DNA of 6,449 bases from Clostridia bacterium (GTDB taxonomy: Bacteria; Bacillota; Clostridia; Oscillospirales; Butyricicoccaceae): assembly GCA_017407765.1 (NCBI GenBank), contig JAFQVZ010000180.1, positions 1 through 6,449 on the forward strand, in the 5' to 3' direction. The position numbers and the translations under genes were made by a program. Positions 1 through 5,852 of the stretch are shown one piece after another (within the stretch, counting starts at the first letter, position 1; every line of letters begins with the position of its first letter). Under the pieces are notes generated by a model. The model searched no databases and was not told the origin of the DNA. It worked only from the letters and a program-made list of their open reading frames with translations.

Positions 1-1344
1 CCCAACAAGGTGCTCGACATCTACTGCATGGGTTCCCATTCGGGTGCCAACCTGCAGATATATCAGCTCAATAACTGCGGCGCCCAGCGCTTCCGTGTCA
101 CCTACTCAAACGGTTACTACACCATCATTAACGAACATTCGGGCAAGGCCATCGACGTTCAGGGCGGCGGCACCGCATCGGGCACAAACGTATGGCAGTA
201 TGAGGTCAACGGCACCGATGCCCAGAAGTGGAGCATCAACTGGTGCGGCAACGGCTTCTATACCATCAAGGCCAAATGCGGCAAGTATCTCGATGTTCAG
301 GGCGGCTCTTCGGCCAACGATACAAATGTGTGGATCTATGACGGCAACGGCACAAAGGCCCAGCAGTTCAGATTCATCCCCGTAACACAGCCGGTCTCCG
401 ACGGCGACTATGTCATTGCATCGGCCCTCAACACAAATTATGTCCTCGATATCTCGGGCGGCAGCAGCCTGAACAAGGCCAACTGCCAGCTCTATCAGCG
501 CAACCACACCGATGCCCAGACCTTTAAGCTCACCTTCTCCAATGGTTATTATTCCATCGTAAACCGAGGCTCGGGCAGAGCCGTCAACCTCGCCAACGGC
601 AGCACACAGCCCGGCGCGAATATCTATCAGTATACCAAGAGCAGCAGCACCTCGCAGAAGTGGTCGCTGGTGCCCGACGGCAACGGTTATTACTATATCG
701 TCAACCAGAACGGCCAGTATATGAAGGCGGCATCCACAAGTGTCCGCAACGGCACAAATATCTGTGCATCCACCGGCATGAAGGTCAATGCCTATAGGTT
801 CAAGCTGCTCCCCATCAATTCCAAGCACACCATCACCTACGACACCACAAGCTATGCCGCATGGCTCAACAGCTCGCGCACCATGCTCACCCTCACCGAG
901 CACAGCCTTATCACACAGATCCGCGTGGTTGAATACGGCGCAGTTCAGGTCAAGATCCCCTCGCAGGATCATCTTATGCAGATGAGGCCTGCCGACAGGT
1001 CGGGCTTCAGAACTCAGAGCACGACAAGCTATTTCTCCAAGGTGATCCCCGATTACAGCTGGGCAAGCAAGCCCGAGTTCGACCCCTATTCCGGCGTACC
1101 CGGCAGGGTGGTTACCATCAGAGTGCCCTCCAAGGTCGAGTATACCGTGCACACCCACACATATAACAGCGGTTTCGGACGAAACTGGTATTACACAAAC
1201 GGCGGTATTCAGGTCATCCAGACCTGCGACTGCGGCCTCAGAAGCGAAGGCATTTTCTGGGAGATCCCCCTTCCCGATCTGACCGAGACCTCCGACACCT
1301 ACACGACTCAGAAGGCCCTAAGCAGCCTTCCCATCATCAACTGA
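1..1344 (+). CDS. C-terminal part of a protein with two ricin-type beta-trefoil lectin domains (5'-partial)
   Basis: The frame is open from the first base, so the true start lies upstream; the GTG at position 10 falls inside a lectin repeat and is not a start. The 447 visible codons (counted from the first codon) hold two RICIN-type beta-trefoil domains of three repeats each. The first (about 1-127) has Q-x-W/F motifs at QRF 29-31, QKW 75-77 and QQF 121-123. The second (about 130-272) has QTF 173-175, QKW 219-221 and a degenerate YRF 265-267. Such domains usually bind carbohydrate and sit on secreted glycosidases, peptidases or adhesins; whatever precedes them here is outside the window. Residues 273-447 match nothing I recognise with confidence, but 383-423 (HTHTY, then TCDCG, then EIP) resembles a short cysteine module of clostridial surface proteins. 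There is no LPxTG motif or C-terminal membrane segment, so it is probably secreted. Lectin assignment is firm; the role of the whole protein is unknown. Confidence 0.88.
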   Translation, partial: PNKVLDIYCMGSHSGANLQIYQLNNCGAQRFRVTYSNGYYTIINEHSGKAIDVQGGGTASGTNVWQYEVNGTDAQKWSINWCGNGFYTIKAKCGKYLDVQGGSSANDTNVWIYDGNGTKAQQFRFIPVTQPVSDGDYVIASALNTNYVLDISGGSSLNKANCQLYQRNHTDAQTFKLTFSNGYYSIVNRGSGRAVNLANGSTQPGANIYQYTKSSSTSQKWSLVPDGNGYYYIVNQNGQYMKAASTSVRNGTNICASTGMKVNAYRFKLLPINSKHTITYDTTSYAAWLNSSRTMLTLTEHSLITQIRVVEYGAVQVKIPSQDHLMQMRPADRSGFRTQSTTSYFSKVIPDYSWASKPEFDPYSGVPGRVVTIRVPSKVEYTVHTHTYNSGFGRNWYYTNGGIQVIQTCDCGLRSEGIFWEIPLPDLTETSDTYTTQKALSSLPIIN

Positions 1345-1352
1345 CAGACATC

Positions 1353-1378
1353 AAAAGCCGCCCTCGGGCGGCTTTTTT
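1353..1378 (+). terminator. Intrinsic terminator after the ricin-domain gene
   Basis: GCCGCC (1357-1362), loop CTCG, GGCGGC (1367-1372), then six T (1373-1378). Four A before the stem can pair with the T-run. It begins 8 bases after the stop codon, so it ends the lectin gene and separates it from spoIIE. Its shape is almost the same as the terminator at 5753-5781. Confidence 0.92.
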
Positions 1379-1422
1379 ATTTTAGCTGTCATTTCCCGAT
1401 AAAAGGGGACAGGCCGGCAGGA

Positions 1423-1428
1423 TATAAT
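1423..1428 (+). promoter_or_regulatory. Candidate -10 element of the spoIIE promoter
   Basis: A perfect TATAAT lies 38 bases upstream of the spoIIE start, in the short gap after the preceding terminator. No recognisable -35 hexamer sits at 16-18 bases upstream (the 17-base position reads TAAAAG), nor at about 21 bases. In Bacillus subtilis, spoIIE is transcribed by sigma-A with Spo0A~P acting at an unusually long spacer, so a good -10 without a -35 fits activator dependence. I see no convincing 0A box (TGTCGAA). The regulator is therefore inferred from the family, not from this sequence. Confidence 0.5.
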
Positions 1429-1442
1429 GGTAAATGTTACCA
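1428..1442 (+). promoter_or_regulatory. Perfect inverted repeat just downstream of the spoIIE -10 element
   Basis: TGGTAA (1428-1433), ATG, TTACCA (1437-1442) form a perfect 6-base dyad overlapping the last base of the -10 element and the expected transcription start. The position suits an operator. The same TGTTACCA octamer occurs just downstream of the -10 of the endopeptidase promoter (4058-4065). No regulator is identified and the dyad is short, so this is only a candidate. Confidence 0.3.
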
Positions 1443-1450
1443 AACAGATG

Positions 1451-1457
1451 AAGGGAG
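1451..1457 (+). promoter_or_regulatory. Ribosome binding site that sets the GTG start of spoIIE
   Basis: AAGGGAG lies 9 bases before GTG 1467. No ATG lies in frame near this site; the ATG at 1448 is in another frame and overlaps the Shine-Dalgarno sequence. The spacing therefore selects the GTG. Confidence 0.75.
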
Positions 1458-1466
1458 TATCCCAAA

Positions 1467-3692
1467 GTGCAGACCGGGAAGACTATAAAAGAGCAAAGCG
1501 GTATTTTAGGCCGTATTGCAGCATTATATGTTAAATACAAGGGTATTATATCTTTTTTGTGGGCATTCATTCTGTCGGACGCATGTCTTATGGGCAGCAT
1601 AAGGCCCTTCGGGCTCTGCTATGCAATGACATTGCCCGAGGAGACACGGCTTTGGGGATGTGTGGGTGCCTTTGCCGGCAGCATGGCAATATCCGGAGGC
1701 GGAGAGGGCATGGTCTATTGCGCGGCAGGGATGATCGCCCTTGCCGCCGATGTGTTTCTGCTCAGCGGCAGCCGTTCGAGGGAGATATATCTTCCGGTGA
1801 TGCTGGCGGCGCTGGTGGCCTTTATAAAGCTGCCCTTTGCCCTGTTCGGAGGTGTGCCGCAGCTTCTGCTGCTCATTCTCGAAGGTGCGGTGACTCTGCT
1901 TGCCTGCTATTGCCTGATGCTTCCCAAAGATGGGCATGAAAATATCCCCGGCTATGTGATGCGTATGCTGGCGGCATCGGCCTTTGCCGGCCTGAGGGTT
2001 TTTTCCGTAATGTCGCCGTCACTGGCTGCGGTTTCGCTTATGACGATGAACGAGGCATATTACAGAGGCAGCAGAGGTGCACCGCTGGGGATGCTCATGG
2101 GCGCGGTTATGGATATGAGCATCGGACAGGCCCCCTTTTTCACGGCGGCTCTGGGCATTGCGGGCGCTCTTTCGGCCTGTACCCGTCGAAGAGGCAGGGC
2201 GGTGTTCGCCCTCTCGTTTCTCGGCTCGATGATATCGGTGATGATATGGGGAATGGCTGACAACCGCGCCGTGTTGGGCCTTTTTGCCGCATTTGCCGCA
2301 GCGATAGTTTTTCTCCTGCTTCCCGAGAGGGAATATGAAAACACTGCCCCCGGGGGGGCTTTACATACAGAAAGCGATATTTTCCAACAGAGCAGCAGTC
2401 TCTCCCTGCGGCTGCGTGAGCTTGGCCGGGCCATCTCGTCCATCTCACGCAGCATTGCGGCGGAGGAGCAGGGCTGCGGCGGCGACATTTCGGGTATATT
2501 CGACCGTGCTGCAGCCGATGTGTGCAGCTCCTGCAGGATGTCGCGCCGATGCTGGATGGATGATTACGTGTCGACCTTCGACTCGATGAATGCCCTCATT
2601 CCCATTCTCAGAAGGGATGGGCATATAGATAACGAGGATATAGGCGGCAGCCTGCGGGATGGCTGCATTAAAAAGGGCGATCTGTGCGCCGCCATAAACC
2701 ACGAATATATATCCTATCTTCGCCGTAAAGCGGCAGCCTCGCGCCGCAAAGCCGAAGACGAGGTGCTCAGGAGGCAATATGAGGGTCTCGGCGCAGCGGC
2801 AAGGGGGCTTTCGGCTTCCACCCGGGACGACTATGTACGCAAGCCCTTGCTTCAGAAACAGATATCGGCCGTTCTGTTTGCCTATCGGCGCGACTTGACC
2901 GCCGAGGTATATTCGCAGGGAGGCAGGCTCAATATGCGCATAGGCTTATTCGAACGGTGCGAGCCATGGATAGACGAGCAGTCTTTTCTCAATTCGATAG
3001 CCCTTGCCGTGGGGCGGCGTTTTCACCCGGGCGAGGTGATAGAGGGCCGAAAGGGCGACATACTGCTGTTCCGCGAGTGCGAAAATTATGTAGTATCGGT
3101 CAGCAGCGCGGTGAAAAAACGCGAGGGTGAGGAGGTGTGCGGCGATACCAACATTAATTTCCGCACCGACGACGGCCGCATGACAGTCATGCTGTCAGAC
3201 GGCATGGGCACGGGCCGAAGGGCAGCAGAGCTTTCAAAAAATGCCGTTGGGCTTGTGGCCTCATTTGTCCGCTGCGGATGTTCTCTGGCCGACAGCGCAG
3301 GAGCCGTCATCCCATTTCTTCAGTCCCGGTGCCGCAGCTCGGGCTTTGCCACCCTCGACCTGCTGGAGATAGATCTTTTCACCGGTGCGGCAGTGATGAT
3401 AAAATGCGGCGCGGCCGACAGCTGGCTGGTGCGCGGAAAGGAGGTGGAAACAATATGCTGCAGAGCTCTTCCTCCCGGAGTGGACGACGGCAGCGGCGAA
3501 ATATCAGCAAATCTGATGCTTCACGATGGCTGCCGCATAGTCATGGTGAGCGACGGAGTGGAGATAGCCGATCCGGCTGTGCTGACACGCGCAGACCTCC
3601 GGGCAGGCGAGCTTATTGGATCGGGTAATGTAAGCGACGACATGACGGCTGTTGTCATAGACATAAAGGCGGCGGATAAAACCGCGCTGTGA
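1467..3692 (+). CDS. spoIIE: Stage II sporulation protein E, PP2C-type serine phosphatase
   Basis: SpoIIE dephosphorylates the anti-anti-sigma factor SpoIIAA, freeing sigma-F in the forespore, and also localises with FtsZ at the polar septum. The 741-residue product (GTG start) is somewhat shorter than the 827 residues of B. subtilis SpoIIE. Residues about 25-286 are a run of hydrophobic segments, the multi-pass membrane domain. The cytoplasmic middle region contains the CxxC...CW cluster I associate with this family (C353, C356, C362, W363). The C-terminal third is the PP2C domain. Likely metal-binding acidic residues are D560 (GD), D578 (SDGMGTG 577-583), D696 (SDG) and D724/D725 (DDM). The FATLDL and LPPGV signatures lie between them. 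All expected catalytic acids are present, so the enzyme should be active. Only about 27 residues separate SDG from DDM, fewer than the roughly 48 I recall for B. subtilis. The gene is probably cotranscribed with the small gene 42 bases downstream. Confidence 0.95.
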   Translation: MQTGKTIKEQSGILGRIAALYVKYKGIISFLWAFILSDACLMGSIRPFGLCYAMTLPEETRLWGCVGAFAGSMAISGGGEGMVYCAAGMIALAADVFLLSGSRSREIYLPVMLAALVAFIKLPFALFGGVPQLLLLILEGAVTLLACYCLMLPKDGHENIPGYVMRMLAASAFAGLRVFSVMSPSLAAVSLMTMNEAYYRGSRGAPLGMLMGAVMDMSIGQAPFFTAALGIAGALSACTRRRGRAVFALSFLGSMISVMIWGMADNRAVLGLFAAFAAAIVFLLLPEREYENTAPGGALHTESDIFQQSSSLSLRLRELGRAISSISRSIAAEEQGCGGDISGIFDRAAADVCSSCRMSRRCWMDDYVSTFDSMNALIPILRRDGHIDNEDIGGSLRDGCIKKGDLCAAINHEYISYLRRKAAASRRKAEDEVLRRQYEGLGAAARGLSASTRDDYVRKPLLQKQISAVLFAYRRDLTAEVYSQGGRLNMRIGLFERCEPWIDEQSFLNSIALAVGRRFHPGEVIEGRKGDILLFRECENYVVSVSSAVKKREGEEVCGDTNINFRTDDGRMTVMLSDGMGTGRRAAELSKNAVGLVASFVRCGCSLADSAGAVIPFLQSRCRSSGFATLDLLEIDLFTGAAVMIKCGAADSWLVRGKEVETICCRALPPGVDDGSGEISANLMLHDGCRIVMVSDGVEIADPAVLTRADLRAGELIGSGNVSDDMTAVVIDIKAADKTAL

Positions 3693-3734
3693 TGCCATAA
3701 TATAGGTATCACATATCAGGGAGGATCAGTTTCC

Positions 3735-4016
3735 ATGGTCAAAGGCACAGCCAAGCAGGCCGTTATCATAAATCCCGGCGAGAAGAGCGGCTTCGAACAG
3801 GCTATATTCATAATTTCGGACGAAAAGCAGGGGCTCAGGATAAGCTCCAGCGAAGAGCTGCTTCGCCTTGCCGACTCGATAGCCGCCGAACACACCGTCA
3901 CTTCGCTTTCGGCAGCGGCAGGGTGGAAGCGCCGTATTCCCATCGCCGCTGCATTTATTGCAGGGGTAGCCGCCGCCTGCATTTTCATGGCTGTATCCCC
4001 TATGTTTGGCCTCTGA
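3735..4016 (+). CDS. Small tail-anchored membrane protein of unknown function, downstream of spoIIE
   Basis: The 93-codon gene has a strong AGGGAGG Shine-Dalgarno sequence (3718-3724) ten bases before its ATG and starts 42 bases after spoIIE with no terminator between, so the two are probably cotranscribed. The N-terminal 65 residues are soluble and mixed in charge, including an FEQAIFII segment at 20-27. K65-R67 lead into a single hydrophobic helix at about 68-88, which leaves only a few residues beyond it: a C-terminal tail anchor with the N-terminus predicted in the cytoplasm. From memory, it resembles small uncharacterised clostridial proteins with a similar N-terminal FEQAIFI pattern, some misleadingly annotated as translation initiation factor 2; I cannot verify this. 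Codon use, including ATA for Ile, resembles spoIIE. Its place in the operon suggests a sporulation or cell-envelope role, but nothing in the sequence shows one. Confidence 0.8.
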   Translation: MVKGTAKQAVIINPGEKSGFEQAIFIISDEKQGLRISSSEELLRLADSIAAEHTVTSLSAAAGWKRRIPIAAAFIAGVAAACIFMAVSPMFGL

Positions 4017-4018
4017 AC

Positions 4019-4047
4019 TTGACAACGGACCTTCTTTGTAGTATGAT
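4019..4047 (+). promoter_or_regulatory. Strong sigma-A promoter of the endopeptidase gene
   Basis: TTGACA (4019-4024, perfect -35), a 17-base spacer and TATGAT (4042-4047, five of six) make the best promoter in the window. Transcription would start near 4054, giving a leader of about 56 bases. The -35 begins two bases after the stop codon of the small gene. No terminator lies between that gene and this promoter, so read-through from the spoIIE operon can also enter the endopeptidase gene. Confidence 0.85.
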
Positions 4048-4107
4048 TGTAACAGATTGTTACCACTTTGTAATTATTCACAAACGGACATATAAAAAAG
4101 AAGGTTT
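4027..4107 (+). promoter_or_regulatory. Inverted repeat that could hide the endopeptidase ribosome binding site in read-through mRNA
   Basis: ACCTTCTTT (4029-4037) is the exact reverse complement of AAAGAAGGT (4097-4105), which contains the AGAAGG Shine-Dalgarno sequence (4099-4104). G4027 and G4028 can add two G-U pairs with T4107 and T4106, giving 11 pairs ending two bases before the ATG. The left arm lies in the spacer of the promoter, upstream of its start site, so mRNA from that promoter lacks it. Only read-through mRNA from spoIIE would carry both arms. The loop of 59 bases contains a smaller GTAAC/GTTAC dyad that could help fold it. The pairing is visible; the regulatory effect is inferred. 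Confidence 0.45.
4048..4074 (+). promoter_or_regulatory. Candidate WalR (YycF) operator: three TGTWAH hexamers
   Basis: TGTAAC (4048-4053), TGTTAC (4058-4063) and TGTAAT (4069-4074) lie in a row. The last two are five bases apart and match the WalR consensus TGTWAH-N5-TGTWAH at every fixed position; the first is separated by four bases instead of five. WalRK controls cell-wall hydrolase genes, often LysM or M23/NlpC type, in low-G+C Gram-positives, which fits the gene that follows. The site starts immediately after the -10 and spans the predicted start of transcription, a position more expected for repression than activation. TTGTAAC and GTTACCA also form an imperfect dyad (6 of 7), so a dimeric repressor is an alternative. 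Confidence 0.5.
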
Positions 4108-4109
4108 TT

Positions 4110-5747
4110 ATGGCTACACTGAACAAATACCGCAGAAACGGCATCGACGTTCTGGTTTCCACACTCAGACGCAGATGGATAGTTCTCAGACTTCAGATGA
4201 CAAGGCTTGCCGGCCTCGGAAAGAGCTCGGAAGTCGTTCATGATATTTTTGGCCTGCTGGCCATGCTGGTCGCTCTCGTCCAGCGCGGCGCCGCAGGTGC
4301 AGGCACTCTTGTGATGAAGGGTGCGGGCAGCCTCTCGGGCTATCTCGACCCCATGGCCGAGAAGCTGGCTGCAATGGCATATCAGCTCAGGCTGGCCGTT
4401 CTTCGCGAACAGAGCCGCCACGAGCCCCGCGCAAAGGTCATTCCCGTGCTGGCCCTCGCAACGGCAACTCTGTGCATTTGCACACTTTCCGTTATGGGCA
4501 TCGGCCTCAAGGTCACCATCAATGGCCAGACAATGGGCTATGTTTCCAGCCAGACCGAGATGGAAGAGATCCTTGCAGGTGTCGAGGATAAGATCTCCGA
4601 TTATCTCGGCGCTCCCTACAGCCTCAACCTCGATGTTGAATACTCCATCGGTTATGACGATGGCAGCCTGGCTGTCAGCGAAGACAATATCTCCAACTTT
4701 GTAATGTCGTCCCTTAAGGACGTCACAACAAAGTATGTTCTCACAGTCGATGGCGAGGTCATCGGCGCCCATGAGAGCAAGACCGCTCTCGAGCTGCTCA
4801 GGCAGCGTCTCCTCGAGGCCAACGCAGTGTCCTACCGCGGAGGCAAGGTCGAGTTCGTTCAGGATGTTCAGATCAAGCCCATGGCTTCGGCCGATGCTAC
4901 CCTGATGTCCATCGGCGACATCGAGGCAAAGCTCTCGGGCAACACCAAGGAATCGGTCACCTACACAGTACGCGCAGGCGACACCGTTTCCGGCATCGCG
5001 CAGAAGTATTCCACATCGGTATCCTCCATCATGGATATCAATCCCGAGCTCTCGGCCGAGAGCATCCATATCGGCGACGAGATCCTTATTTCGGCATCTA
5101 TCCCCACCCTCTCGGTAAAGGAGACCATCACCGAGCGCTACACACGCCGCGTAGCTTATGAGACCGTCAAGGAAAAGACCGACGATCTCTATACAACACA
5201 GAGCCGCGTAAAGCAGGCCGGTGTTTACGGCGAGGCCGATGTAGTTGCTGACGTAGTATATGTCAACGGCCAGGAAGAATCCCGTGTCGTTATGGAATGG
5301 AACGTCACATCCGAGCCTGTCACCGAGATCATCGAGGTAGGCACAAAGCAGCCTCCCAAGAAGGCGGCAACAGGCAAGTTTATGAAGCCTGCCAACGGCT
5401 ATATCTCTTCCCGTTACGGCTACCGCAGAAGCATGGGCGACTTCCACACAGGCGTCGACTTTGCAGGTCCCACCGGCACAGCTATTTATGCATCCGATGG
5501 CGGCAGAGTTACCTATGCCGGCTGGAAGGGCAACTATGGCTACTGTGTATTCATCGATCACGGCAACGGCTATACCACGGTTTATGCTCACTGCAGCAAG
5601 CTGCTGGTAAGTGTGGGCGACCGTGTGGCCAAGGGCGAGACCATCGCCAGGGTAGGCAGCACAGGACGCTCCACAGGTCCTCACCTGCATTTTGAGATCC
5701 GTGTAAACGGCAAGCATCAGAATCCTCTGAACTACATAAGCTACTAA
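4110..5747 (+). CDS. Membrane-anchored LysM-G5-M23 peptidoglycan endopeptidase
   Basis: This is a zinc metallopeptidase predicted to cleave peptide cross-links of peptidoglycan outside the membrane. Of 545 residues, 1-108 are a basic, probably cytoplasmic tail and about 109-132 a single membrane helix. Two related segments follow (about 134-165 and 210-240, each a V-[ND]-G-x-x-x-G strand then a Leu-rich helix). Next come LysM (about 283-329, YTVRAGDTVSGIA) for glycan binding, G5 (about 334-411), and M23 (about 425-541). The M23 ligands are present: H446 and D450 in HTGVD, H527 in HLHF, with H494 and H525 as the expected catalytic histidines, so it should be active, unlike SpoIIQ-type relatives. 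The start is ATG with AGAAGG five bases upstream. Its own promoter and possible WalR sites suggest a growth-phase wall hydrolase rather than a sporulation gene. TTA, CTA and TCA codons are absent over almost all its length, a sign of strong codon selection. Similar proteins are annotated as MepM-like, but the organisation differs, so no symbol is given. Confidence 0.93.
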   Translation: MATLNKYRRNGIDVLVSTLRRRWIVLRLQMTRLAGLGKSSEVVHDIFGLLAMLVALVQRGAAGAGTLVMKGAGSLSGYLDPMAEKLAAMAYQLRLAVLREQSRHEPRAKVIPVLALATATLCICTLSVMGIGLKVTINGQTMGYVSSQTEMEEILAGVEDKISDYLGAPYSLNLDVEYSIGYDDGSLAVSEDNISNFVMSSLKDVTTKYVLTVDGEVIGAHESKTALELLRQRLLEANAVSYRGGKVEFVQDVQIKPMASADATLMSIGDIEAKLSGNTKESVTYTVRAGDTVSGIAQKYSTSVSSIMDINPELSAESIHIGDEILISASIPTLSVKETITERYTRRVAYETVKEKTDDLYTTQSRVKQAGVYGEADVVADVVYVNGQEESRVVMEWNVTSEPVTEIIEVGTKQPPKKAATGKFMKPANGYISSRYGYRRSMGDFHTGVDFAGPTGTAIYASDGGRVTYAGWKGNYGYCVFIDHGNGYTTVYAHCSKLLVSVGDRVAKGETIARVGSTGRSTGPHLHFEIRVNGKHQNPLNYISY

Positions 5748-5752
5748 AAATC

Positions 5753-5781
5753 AAAAGCCACCCTTCGGGGTGGCTTTTTTT
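5753..5781 (+). terminator. Intrinsic terminator after the endopeptidase gene
   Basis: GCCACCC (5757-5763), the very stable TTCG tetraloop, and GGGTGGC (5768-5774) are followed by seven T (5775-5781) and preceded by four A. It starts six bases after the TAA stop and should end transcription efficiently. Confidence 0.95.
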
Positions 5782-5789
5782 CACTCTTC

Positions 5790-5818
5790 TTGCAGTCTTA
5801 CGATGGGAGTGCTATCAT
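5790..5818 (+). promoter_or_regulatory. Candidate extended -10 promoter of the leucine-rich-repeat gene
   Basis: TATCAT (5813-5818, five of six) is preceded by TG one base upstream (5810-5811), an extended -10. Seventeen bases further up is a weak -35, TTGCAG (5790-5795, three of six). It lies in the only untranslated gap before the gene, directly after a strong terminator, so some promoter is needed here. The start would be near 5825. Confidence 0.6.
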
Positions 5819-5852
5819 AAAGATATAGATTTATTAGGACAGGGGATCTATT

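Noticed and set aside
106..1158. A 350-codon open frame on the - strand across the ricin-domain gene
   Set aside because: Same register artefact as above; the sense frame has clear lectin repeats and a terminator right after its stop.
1419..1425. AGGATAT resembling a sigma-H -35 element before spoIIE
   Set aside because: No GAAT-like -10 follows at the required distance, and the sequence overlaps a perfect sigma-A -10.
1448..1450. ATG upstream of spoIIE as an alternative start
   Set aside because: It is out of frame with spoIIE and overlaps the Shine-Dalgarno sequence.
4022..4089. Near-direct repeat ACAACGGAC (4022-4030) and ACAAACGGAC (4080-4089) flanking the leader
   Set aside because: It is too short, with a one-base gap, to support an operator or insertion scar; it may be chance.
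4097..4109. The right arm plus TTTTT as an intrinsic terminator or attenuator
   Set aside because: The loop would be 59 bases, the stem is A/U-rich and the T-run has only five bases leading straight into the ATG; hiding of the ribosome binding site is the simpler reading.
4074..5717. A 547-codon open frame on the - strand across the endopeptidase gene
   Set aside because: It is in exact codon register with the real gene. It stays open only because the sense strand lacks TTA, CTA and TCA codons. Its product has no recognisable domain.
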